A stretch of DNA of 15,363 bases from an uncultured Clostridium sp. (GTDB lineage: Bacteria > Bacillota > Clostridia > Lachnospirales > Lachnospiraceae). The stretch lies in assembly GCA_900544905.1 (NCBI GenBank), contig UQXF01000084.1, positions 1-15,363 on the forward strand, written 5' to 3'. Below, one piece after another: positions 1 to 6,977 of this stretch (position 1 is the first letter of the stretch; each line of letters begins with the position of its first letter). A model generated the notes under the pieces. It worked only from the letters and a program-made list of their open reading frames with translations. It did not search any database and was not told the DNA's origin. A program made the position numbers and the translations under genes.

Positions 1-46
1 TACACGCGTAAGATCGTCGGCAGCGTCAGATGTGTATAAGAGACAG
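1..46 (+). other. Illumina Nextera i5-side adapter (artefact)
   Basis: This is library adapter and not genome. Bases 14-46 match the Nextera Read 1 transposase adapter, ending in the 19-base Tn5 mosaic end (28-46). Bases 6-13 (GCGTAAGA) sit where the i5 index should be and match, from memory, the index S517. Bases 1-5 fit the end of the P5 primer. The genomic insert therefore begins at about base 47, and nothing upstream of that should be annotated. Confidence 0.97.
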
Positions 47-91
47 TTATTAATAGTGTAGGAGCCTATTATTATGTGCTATATATAGTGG

Positions 92-120
92 TTGTGTTAA
101 ATATATTTATGTGATATAAT
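92..120 (+). promoter_or_regulatory. Sigma-A-type promoter for the coiled-coil gene
   Basis: A -35 box TTGTGT (92-97) is followed by a 17-base spacer and a perfect -10 box TATAAT (115-120). A TG at 112-113, one base before the -10, makes an extended -10. Transcription would start near 127, about 15 bases before the strong Shine-Dalgarno at 142-148, so it would drive the coiled-coil gene and possibly read on into the glycan cluster. Confidence 0.7.
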
Positions 121-156
121 CAAATAAACCAATAGATATAAAAGGAGGTGGTTATT

Positions 157-609
157 ATAACACAAGAAGATATTTTTATGGTCAGAGATATTGTGAGAGA
201 GGTTACAACAGAAGTAGTCAACAGTGCGATTATTGCATCCGAGGAACGGATGATGAACCGGATGGATGAGAAGCTGGGAGCGCTGGAAGTCCGGATGGAT
301 GAGAAGTTAGAAGCGTTAGAAGCTCGGGTGGACGAGAAGCTGGAAAATTTGGAGATACGCATGCGCAAAGTAATGGATGAGAAGCTTCATCACACAGAGA
401 ATATGATTTTACAGCATGTAGACTCCGTTCAAGAATCCATTTACAAGAAAATGGATGAATTGGAAAAGGAGATTAGAACTTTTAAGGAGTATAATCATAT
501 TGCAGAGATGGATAGCGAAGAGCACAAGCTTATACTAAAAAAGATTGCTGAGATGGAACAGCGGTTAACTGCTTTAGAGAAAAGAAAATCCCTTAGAATT
601 CTAAAATAA
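157..609 (+). CDS. Small coiled-coil protein with 11-residue repeats, unknown function
   Basis: I do not recognise a family. The protein is about 150 residues, highly charged and almost entirely predicted alpha-helical coiled coil, with no signal peptide or membrane segment. Three tandem 33-base units (259-357) encode 11-residue repeats of the type R-M/V-D-E-K-L-x-x-L-E-x, and a partial fourth copy follows. Hendecad repeats of this kind suggest a right-handed or straight rod. The start is odd. The Shine-Dalgarno AAAGGAGG (141-148) overlaps the GTG at 148, so that codon cannot be used with this site. The codon at the ideal spacing of 8 bases is ATA at 157, where ATG would be expected. The next ATG is at 178, 29 bases beyond the Shine-Dalgarno. 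The choice of 157 is an inference: either a rare ATA start, a start-loss mutation or a base error. It has its own promoter at 92-120 and lies 143 bases upstream of the glycan cluster. Confidence 0.6.
   Translation: MTQEDIFMVRDIVREVTTEVVNSAIIASEERMMNRMDEKLGALEVRMDEKLEALEARVDEKLENLEIRMRKVMDEKLHHTENMILQHVDSVQESIYKKMDELEKEIRTFKEYNHIAEMDSEEHKLILKKIAEMEQRLTALEKRKSLRILK
259..357 (+). repeat. Three tandem 33-base repeats in the coiled-coil gene
   Basis: Units 259-291, 292-324 and 325-357 are imperfect copies of each other at DNA and protein level; each encodes one 11-residue coiled-coil unit built around M/V-D-E-K-L and a following L-E. A degenerate fourth copy follows (about 358-390). Because the unit length is a multiple of three, copy number can change without a frameshift. 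Confidence 0.8.
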
Positions 610-752
610 ACAGTATAATATGTCGATATACAATAAGACGGATTCATTTTAATAAAATAATATTTTGAACAAGCAGAGTGGGTTTACAAATATGTTTTTG
701 ATACAGCCAGGACATGGATGTCGGCATAGATTCAAGGGAATGAGGCGATAAG

Positions 753-2072
753 ATGAAGAAGATAATAGAGGGAATCAAATATTGGGGACAATTGCTTTTG
801 TTACCTGTATACTGGTTCTCTTTTTTATTTCCAAGAGATAAGAAGGTCTGGCTTTTTGGCTCCACCTTTGGAAGGCGGTTTGCAGATAATCCAAGATATT
901 TGTATTTATATGTCAGTCAGCATAGTGATAAAAGTTCTCCACAAGTTAAAAAAAGTTTGGGGGGGGACAAAACAGTTAGCCAGGCATATGAGAGAGATGA
1001 AAACTGTAAAGAAATTCGTCCGATATGGATAAGCCATGATAAGGAGACTGTGGATTTTTTGAATGAGGATGGTTATGAAGCATATTATTATCATTCTTTG
1101 AAAGGAATCTGGTTCTGCCTGCGGGGGAAGATATATTTCTTTGATAATTATTCTAAGGACATCAGCTTCTGGTTAAGCGGAGGGGCTATAAAAGTGAACC
1201 TTTGGCATGGAGTTGGTAACAAATGTATTAATTATGACAACAAGCATGATAAAGTAAGACATCCAAAGAATGCATGGGAGAAATTCAAATATTTTCCAAG
1301 ACGTTTGTCTGACGAAAAACCAAGCCACTATATTCTTGCTACTTCTCCGATGATGAGTGAGATATTTGCAAGAGCATTTCAGATTCCGAAAGAGCATGTG
1401 ATAGAAACAGGATATCCTAGAAATGATATTTTGTTTGAAGACACTACTGGTCGGGTTAAAGTGAGGAATTTATATTTGCCAGCCGAATATGCACTTATGA
1501 AAGAGATAAAAAAATGGAACAGTGAGGGAAAAACGATTATTGCTTATTTGCCCACATTCCGTCCATCAGAAAATAAATTTTTTAAAGTATGTGATTTGAA
1601 AACCTTTAATAGGTATCTTCAGAAGAATCAGATGGAACTTGTTTGCAAGCTTCATCCCAAGTCTGCATGTAAGGAAGTATTTGAAGAAATTACGTATTCA
1701 AATATTTATGTAGTGCCGTCGGAGGTGGATGTGAATTCTTTTTTGGGAAAGATAGATTTGTTGATTGCTGACTATTCTTCTGTATATAGTGATTATATGT
1801 TGTTGAACCGTCCGGTTGTTGCATTTCACTATGATTATGAGGAATATATAAAGGATACAAGAGATGGATATTTTGATTTTAAGGAGTATATGCCAGAGAT
1901 ACGGGCATATAATCAGAAAGCTTTGGAGGATGGAATCCATGAAGCATTAAAGCAAGATAAGGTTTTAGAAAAGAGACAGAAATTTAGAGCAAAGCTCTAT
2001 AAGAATATAGATGGCGATTCGTCGCAAAGAATGGTTAAAGAGATAATAAAAATTATGAATACGGAAGTATGA
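753..2072 (+). CDS. CDP-glycerol glycerophosphotransferase family protein (TagB/TagF-like)
   Basis: Members of this family transfer glycerol phosphate (or ribitol phosphate) from a CDP-linked donor to teichoic acids or capsular glycans at the inner face of the membrane. Family motifs are visible in order: LWHG with H152, GYPRND (about 221-226), LPTFR, KLHP with H301, and ADYSSVYSDY with D340. The N-terminal 30 residues hold a hydrophobic stretch (LLLLPVYWFSFLF) likely to sit on the membrane. At 439 residues it is a single catalytic domain without a glycosyltransferase partner. Residues about 58-86 look like an insertion compared with my recollection of relatives, and this insertion contains A7 (948-954) and G8 (959-966) tracts. 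TGAGG at 741-745 gives a good ribosome site. It heads a seven-gene co-directional run. No separate CDP-glycerol synthase is in the window, so the donor could instead be a CMP-phosphonate made by the downstream genes; that is inference. Confidence 0.87.
   Translation: MKKIIEGIKYWGQLLLLPVYWFSFLFPRDKKVWLFGSTFGRRFADNPRYLYLYVSQHSDKSSPQVKKSLGGDKTVSQAYERDENCKEIRPIWISHDKETVDFLNEDGYEAYYYHSLKGIWFCLRGKIYFFDNYSKDISFWLSGGAIKVNLWHGVGNKCINYDNKHDKVRHPKNAWEKFKYFPRRLSDEKPSHYILATSPMMSEIFARAFQIPKEHVIETGYPRNDILFEDTTGRVKVRNLYLPAEYALMKEIKKWNSEGKTIIAYLPTFRPSENKFFKVCDLKTFNRYLQKNQMELVCKLHPKSACKEVFEEITYSNIYVVPSEVDVNSFLGKIDLLIADYSSVYSDYMLLNRPVVAFHYDYEEYIKDTRDGYFDFKEYMPEIRAYNQKALEDGIHEALKQDKVLEKRQKFRAKLYKNIDGDSSQRMVKEIIKIMNTEV
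959..966 (+). repeat. Eight-G homopolymer inside a coding region (possible contingency locus)
   Basis: Eight consecutive G residues encode part of L69-G70-G71-D72 of the glycerophosphotransferase-like protein, and an A7 run lies just upstream (948-954). One added G leads to a TAG stop five codons after the tract region (codons GGA CAA AAC AGT TAG). One lost G leads to a TAA stop about 20 codons on. Slippage would therefore switch the enzyme off. Whether it varies in the population is not visible here. Confidence 0.6.
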
Positions 2073-2140
2073 AGAGAGAAGAATCGGATGAATTGAAAAC
2101 ATTTGGTTTATTCATTAAAATGAGGAGGGCAAAATAAATT

Positions 2141-3451
2141 ATGAAAAAATGGAAGACTTGGAAAAAAGAGTATGGAGCGAAGGCTGCTTTTGAGGATTAC
2201 TATCAACCGATAAAGGAGAATGTTATTGAAGTTTTAAATTGGTATAAGCAACAGAACAAAAAGGTGGTAATTTGGGGAGGTGGAGTAAAAGGAACTGCAT
2301 TTTTACAAATAGTTGACCCAAAAGCAGAGTACATTTCTTTTGTTATTGATATAATGGGAACAAAGGTGGGAAATTATATTACAGGGAGAAAGGTGGTTTC
2401 CTGTTATGATTTAAAAGATAAGGAAATTGATGTAATTATAATGATGAATCAAAAGCATTTTGTTCAGAATTATAATATTCTTAAGGATGAGGGAATTCAT
2501 TGTATTATTCATGATATGGATGAGATTGTTAAGAGAAATTTGTCTTCCGAGGATATCAAGCTAAGAAAAGATATGGAGAACGACAGACAGGATAATGAAG
2601 AGAAGACGAGAATGATACAAAAAGAATTACTTCCGCTTTTACATGAGGTAAAGAGGGTTTGTGAAAAAAATGATATTCCGTATTTTTTATGTGCGGGAAG
2701 TGCATTAGGAGCAGTTAGGCATCAGGGATTTATTCCTTGGGATGACGATATTGATATTGGAATGCTGAGAAAAGATTATATCAGATTCCTTGACATTGCA
2801 AGAAAAGATTTAAGTGACGGTTATCTACTTCTTGATGCAAATGATACACCGGATTATTACGTAGGACATGCTAAGGTTTTTCGAAATAATACTGCATTAG
2901 TGAACAGGGAAACTGCACATTTGAGGATTCATCACGGATTTTATTTAGATATTTTCCCTTTTGATACGATTCCGGAGGATAAGGAATTGCAGGATAAAAT
3001 GTATCGTGAAGTGGGTGACATTAAAACTTTATTTTCGCGTATAAAAAAGTGGAATAATTTTACGGGGAAAAATCCTATAAAAAAATACTTTGCGAATCAG
3101 CAATATTATGCCCATAAAAGGTATTCTGCAAAAAAGGTTTTTGGGAAGATGAATAGCATATTAACACAATATCTAAATACAGACTCCAATCTTGTTGCAG
3201 ATTTGTTCGCACCATATAATAAAAAATTATTTTACAGGGTGGAGGATATATATCCTGTAAAAATGATGCAGTTTGAAGATGATTTATATCCTGTACCGGG
3301 AAATGCGGATGTGTATTTGTCCGTAATGTATGGAGATTATATGACATTGCCTCCGGAGGATAAGAGGTATGTCAAGCATAATATTATCTGTTTTGATACG
3401 AACAAAAATTATTCAAAGGATGAGAAATGGATGAAAAAATACCTGCATTGA
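2141..3451 (+). CDS. LicD-family phosphotransferase with N-terminal Rossmann-like domain
   Basis: LicD-family enzymes attach phosphorylated small molecules such as phosphocholine from a CDP/CMP-activated donor to cell-surface glycans. The LicD core spans about residues 165-436 and shows GSALGAVRHQGFIPWDDDID, with the metal-binding acidic cluster D201-D202-D203-x-D205. A further family-typical patch is G-F-Y-L-D-I-F-P-F-D near residue 270. The first 130 residues are a separate nucleotide-binding-like domain beginning with KVVIWGGGVKG (41-51) and followed by alternating beta strands and helices. The acyltransferase encoded next has a similar N-terminal domain. A GAGGAGG ribosome site (2122-2128) lies 12 bases before the ATG. 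In this cluster the likely cargo is the activated phosphonate made by the downstream genes (inference by context). The general family assignment is firm; the substrate is not. Confidence 0.9.
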   Translation: MKKWKTWKKEYGAKAAFEDYYQPIKENVIEVLNWYKQQNKKVVIWGGGVKGTAFLQIVDPKAEYISFVIDIMGTKVGNYITGRKVVSCYDLKDKEIDVIIMMNQKHFVQNYNILKDEGIHCIIHDMDEIVKRNLSSEDIKLRKDMENDRQDNEEKTRMIQKELLPLLHEVKRVCEKNDIPYFLCAGSALGAVRHQGFIPWDDDIDIGMLRKDYIRFLDIARKDLSDGYLLLDANDTPDYYVGHAKVFRNNTALVNRETAHLRIHHGFYLDIFPFDTIPEDKELQDKMYREVGDIKTLFSRIKKWNNFTGKNPIKKYFANQQYYAHKRYSAKKVFGKMNSILTQYLNTDSNLVADLFAPYNKKLFYRVEDIYPVKMMQFEDDLYPVPGNADVYLSVMYGDYMTLPPEDKRYVKHNIICFDTNKNYSKDEKWMKKYLH

Positions 3452-3486
3452 GATATAGAATTCATAGAAAGGATATATTATAGAAC

Positions 3487-4524
3487 ATGGTTAGTACAGT
3501 AATAAAAAATTGGCTTGACTATATTGACTTTGATGCTTTTCGAGAGAAGATACATAATCGAAAATTATATATTTGGGGAGCATACAGGCAATCCGATTAT
3601 ATAAAGGATGAATGCAGCAGGAATGGCATAGCTGTATGCGGATTTATCGAATCAAAGAAAGATATAGTGGAATATTCAGGCTTACCGGTTATAAAACCGG
3701 AGGACATTACTACGTCGGCGGAAATGTATATTGTCATTCCGGTCAGCACCTATATTAATAATATTACTGTATTTCTGACTGGTAAAAATTTTAAAGTTAA
3801 TCATGATTATAATGTTATAAGAAATCACTATGAGATTTTCTATACCGGAGGTTATTATGAGGATATTTATGGAAATAAAATAGTTTGCAGTACGATAGGT
3901 TCTGCCTACACAGTCGTATTTGAGGGATATAATAATATAGTTGAAATAGGTAGCGATAGTGAATTTGAAGATACAAGGCTAATGTGCTTTTATGGTTCGA
4001 AAATTATAATCAATGACAAGTGCAGATTTACCTCTTCTCTTGTCAAATGTTCAAGTGGTGCATTAATAAGCATAGGCAGTGATTGTATTTTTGGTGAATG
4101 CGAGTTTTATTCTTACAGCATACTCAGAATTGGAAATGAATGTACATTTAAAAGAAGTACCTTAATTAAGGCAGACTATGATTCGCCGGTTACAATCGGA
4201 AATGATTGTATGTTTTCATGGCCTATTTATATACGCTCTAATAATGCACATGCGTTAATGGATTTGGATAATAGGGAAAACACAAGTGTCTCAAAGGAGC
4301 ATTTTATAAAGATAGGTAATCACGTCTGGTTAGGGCAAAATGTAACTGTTTTATATAATGCGGACATAGGAGACAATTCTGTTGTGGGAGCAGGGAGCGT
4401 GGTTAATAAGGCATTTACGAATAATTGTGTATTGGCGGGCAATCCGGCTAAGATAATAAAAGAAAATTACTCATGGGGACGGAAGCTAAAAATGCCCTAT
4501 GACGAATTTGAGAAAATGAATTAG
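3487..4524 (+). CDS. Left-handed beta-helix (hexapeptide) acyltransferase with Rossmann-like N-terminus
   Basis: The C-terminal part is a hexapeptide-repeat acetyltransferase of the kind that O- or N-acetylates surface sugars using acetyl-CoA. Repeats run from about residue 150 to 325 and include IGSD, IGND, IGNHVWLGQNVTV and IGDNSVVGAGSVV, ending in the family-typical LAGNPAKIIKEN. H255 in SNNAHALMD is the probable catalytic base, by analogy with related O-acetyltransferases. Residues about 25-115 form a Rossmann-like domain starting KLYIWGAYRQS, related in layout to the N-terminus of the upstream LicD protein. This resembles the substrate-binding domain of PglD-type sugar acetyltransferases, though here it is larger and separated. 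Start chosen at the ATG at 3487, with AAAGGA at 3468-3473 upstream; the spacing of 13 bases is long. The acyl donor and sugar acceptor cannot be told from sequence. Confidence 0.85.
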   Translation: MVSTVIKNWLDYIDFDAFREKIHNRKLYIWGAYRQSDYIKDECSRNGIAVCGFIESKKDIVEYSGLPVIKPEDITTSAEMYIVIPVSTYINNITVFLTGKNFKVNHDYNVIRNHYEIFYTGGYYEDIYGNKIVCSTIGSAYTVVFEGYNNIVEIGSDSEFEDTRLMCFYGSKIIINDKCRFTSSLVKCSSGALISIGSDCIFGECEFYSYSILRIGNECTFKRSTLIKADYDSPVTIGNDCMFSWPIYIRSNNAHALMDLDNRENTSVSKEHFIKIGNHVWLGQNVTVLYNADIGDNSVVGAGSVVNKAFTNNCVLAGNPAKIIKENYSWGRKLKMPYDEFEKMN

Positions 4525-4555
4525 AATCACAATAGGAAAAACGGAGGAGATAAGC

Positions 4556-5854
4556 ATGAAAACGGTATATATGTGTTTTAGTACAGATATTATACATAGC
4601 GGACACATGAAAATTATTGATAAGGCGGTTACCTATGGGGAGCTTACAATAGGTGTTTTATCGGATGAGGCTGTGAGTAGTTATAAGAGGTTTCCGTTGT
4701 TATCTTATGATGAAAGAGCAGATATTGTGGCTCACATTAATGGGGTAGCAAGGGTGGTGTCACAGACAGAATTAAGCTATGCAAAGAATTTAAGAGAATT
4801 GAAACCAGATTATGTTGTGCATGGAGATGATTGGCAGGAAGGATTTCAAAAACCAATTCGTGATGAGGTAGTTTCTATATTGGAAGAATATGGAGGAAGA
4901 TTAATTGAGTTTCCGTATGCTAATAATGAGACATACTTACAATTAGAGCAAAATGCTAGACGACAGTTATCCATTCCGGATATCAGAAGAGGAAGATTAC
5001 GAAAATTAATAGACATGAAACAGACAATTACTGCAATTGAGGCACATAGCGGAATTACAGGATTGATTGCAGAAAAGACGACAGTACTTCAGGATGGAAA
5101 GACCTATCAGTTTGATGCAATGTGGGTTTCCAGTTTATGCGATTCTACAGCGAAAGGTAAGCCGGATATAGAGCTGGTAGATATGTCTTCCCGATTAAGA
5201 ACAATCGATGATATTATGGAGGTTACTACAAAACCGATTATCTTGGATGGTGACACTGGCGGTTTGATTGAGCATTTTGTATATAATGTTAAAACGTTAG
5301 AACGGATGGGTGTGTCTGCTGTCATTATTGAGGATAAGACAGGGCTAAAAAAGAATTCCCTATTTGGTACAGAGGTAAAACAGACGCAGGATTCCATTGA
5401 ACATTTTTGTAAAAAGATAGAAGCTGGTAAGCGGGCTCAGAAGACACAAGAATTTATGATTATTGCGAGAATTGAAAGTCTGATTTTAGAGCAGGGGATG
5501 GAGGATGCTTTAAATAGAGCATTTGCATTTGTTAAGGCAGGCGCAGATGGTATTATGATTCATTCCAGGAAAAAGGAGCCGGATGAGATTTTTGAATTTG
5601 TGGAAAAATTTCGGGCAAAGAATAGCAAAACTCCAATAGTAGTGGTGCCAACTTCTTTTAACATGGTAACAGAGCAGGAATTTAAAGAAAGAGGAGTTAA
5701 TATTGTCATTTATGCAAACCAATTAACGCGAAGTGGTTTTCCTGCTATGAAAAAAACAGCGGAAATAATTCTGCAAAACCATAGGGCAAAAGAAGCAGAT
5801 GATATGTGTATGTCTATAAAAGAAATTTTGACATTGATACCAGATGAGGAATAA
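4556..5854 (+). CDS. aepX: Phosphoenolpyruvate mutase with N-terminal cytidylyltransferase-like domain
   Basis: PEP mutase converts PEP to phosphonopyruvate, forming the carbon-phosphorus bond and committing carbon to phosphonate synthesis. The mutase domain (about 150-415) has the diagnostic EDKTGLKKNS (259-268), which separates PEP mutase from other isocitrate-lyase-superfamily enzymes, and the metal-binding D231-G-D233-TGG. Residues 1-130 resemble TagD-type cytidylyltransferases with the nucleotide-binding HSGH (14-17), an architecture known from Bacteroides AepX. The second motif of that domain, a G-I-S-S/T-T-like stretch that binds nucleotide phosphates, seems absent: its expected place reads PYANNETY (120-127). 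The N-terminal domain may therefore be inactive or altered. The ribosome site GGAGGAG (4543-4549) is strong. The following three genes complete the phosphonate route. Mutase assignment is very secure; activity of the N-terminal domain is open. Confidence 0.95.
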   Translation: MKTVYMCFSTDIIHSGHMKIIDKAVTYGELTIGVLSDEAVSSYKRFPLLSYDERADIVAHINGVARVVSQTELSYAKNLRELKPDYVVHGDDWQEGFQKPIRDEVVSILEEYGGRLIEFPYANNETYLQLEQNARRQLSIPDIRRGRLRKLIDMKQTITAIEAHSGITGLIAEKTTVLQDGKTYQFDAMWVSSLCDSTAKGKPDIELVDMSSRLRTIDDIMEVTTKPIILDGDTGGLIEHFVYNVKTLERMGVSAVIIEDKTGLKKNSLFGTEVKQTQDSIEHFCKKIEAGKRAQKTQEFMIIARIESLILEQGMEDALNRAFAFVKAGADGIMIHSRKKEPDEIFEFVEKFRAKNSKTPIVVVPTSFNMVTEQEFKERGVNIVIYANQLTRSGFPAMKKTAEIILQNHRAKEADDMCMSIKEILTLIPDEE

Positions 5855-5878
5855 AATTGTATTAGGAGACAAAATATA

Positions 5879-6976
5879 ATGGAACAGCAAGTAATATCGA
5901 AGCATATTTCCGATGAATTTCAAGCCGTTGTAAAACAGAAAAGCATATCAAAAATACTATTAATTTGTGGAGAGAATGTCGGAAAAACTGCAATAGGTCA
6001 ATATTTCACAACAGATAATCATGTTAGGGTTGTGTTTTCAGATTTTGAACCGAATCCCTCTTATGAAAGTGTTGTTAAAGCTGTAAATTGTTTTCAGAAT
6101 AATCAATGTGATGCAATTATGGCAATTGGCGGAGGAAGTGCAATGGACGTAGGAAAGTGTGTGAAGGCATTTTTGAATATGGACAGCAGTATTTCCTATT
6201 TAGAACAAAAAATTATACCAAACGCAATTCCGTATTTAGTGATTCCAACAACGGCAGGAACAGGAAGTGAAGCAACAAAATTTGCTGTGATTTATGAGCA
6301 AGAGGAAAAAAAGTCTGTAGAAGATGAATCGCTTATCCCAGAATATGTTTTTTTAGACAGGTCGTTGATGGAAACCTTACCCCTTTTTCAAAAAAAAGTA
6401 ACAATGATGGATGCATTATGCCATAGTATAGAATCATTTTGGGCAAATGGAGCAACAGAAGAAAGTAGAAAATATTCAAAACAGGGATTAACATTAATTC
6501 TGAAAAATTACAGAGAGTATTTGAAAGGTAATTCTAGTGCTGCGAAGGATATGCTGATAGCATCGAATTATGCTGGCAGAGCAATTAATATTGCAAAGAC
6601 AACAGCTGCACATGCCATGAGTTATAAACTGACAAAGATATACGAATTGCCTCATGGACAAGCAGCGGCAAACTGCCTGTCTCAAGTCTGGGAATATACA
6701 TGGATACAGGCACAAAAAGAGAAGAAGGAGGATTTACTTTTTTATCTGCAACAACTAGCCGAATTGTGGAGAACGGATTCTATTTGCGATTCCATTCAAA
6801 AGTATAGAGATATGCTTAAGGAGTTAGAAATAACAGTAGATGTACATGCATCAAAGAAGGATTTAGAAATTTTAACACAATCTGTTAATGTTGAGCGTTT
6901 GAAAAATCATCCTGTATTCTTTTCAAAGAATATAATAGGAAAGATGTATTATAGATTATTGGAAGGGGACTTATAA
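5879..6976 (+). CDS. Iron-type alcohol dehydrogenase, probable phosphonoacetaldehyde reductase
   Basis: This is a group III (iron-dependent) alcohol dehydrogenase of 365 residues. Visible motifs are FEPNPSYES (56-64), the cofactor-binding GGGSAMDVGK (84-93) and TTAGTGSEAT (124-133). The four metal ligands are D178 and H182 (DALCH), H245 (TAAHAMSY) and H259 (PHGQAAA). In phosphonate pathways, members of this family (PhpC, FomC, DhpG) reduce phosphonoacetaldehyde to 2-hydroxyethylphosphonate. Placement between PEP mutase and phosphonopyruvate decarboxylase, with a one-base gap to the latter, supports that role here. The absence of an aminotransferase makes reduction, not amination, the likely fate of the aldehyde. 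AGGAG lies upstream at a normal distance. The family is certain; the substrate is a context-based inference. Confidence 0.9.
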   Translation: MEQQVISKHISDEFQAVVKQKSISKILLICGENVGKTAIGQYFTTDNHVRVVFSDFEPNPSYESVVKAVNCFQNNQCDAIMAIGGGSAMDVGKCVKAFLNMDSSISYLEQKIIPNAIPYLVIPTTAGTGSEATKFAVIYEQEEKKSVEDESLIPEYVFLDRSLMETLPLFQKKVTMMDALCHSIESFWANGATEESRKYSKQGLTLILKNYREYLKGNSSAAKDMLIASNYAGRAINIAKTTAAHAMSYKLTKIYELPHGQAAANCLSQVWEYTWIQAQKEKKEDLLFYLQQLAELWRTDSICDSIQKYRDMLKELEITVDVHASKKDLEILTQSVNVERLKNHPVFFSKNIIGKMYYRLLEGDL

Positions 6977-6977
6977 A

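Noticed and set aside
593..604. Palindrome TTAGAATTCTAA at the end of the coiled-coil gene
   Set aside because: AT-rich, no T-tract and inside coding sequence; not a terminator or recognised operator.
661..729. Short open stretch reading FEQAEWVYKYVFDTARTWMSA then stop, in the 143-base gap before the glycerophosphotransferase gene
   Set aside because: Looks protein-like but has a stop just before it, no start or ribosome site and no family I recognise; could be a gene remnant, not supportable as a feature.
2093..2121. Promoter-like TTGAAA, 17-base spacer, TAAAAT before licD
   Set aside because: The boxes and spacing are good, but transcription would start near 2128, at the end of the GAGGAGG ribosome site, leaving licD without it. 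More likely chance in AT-rich DNA.
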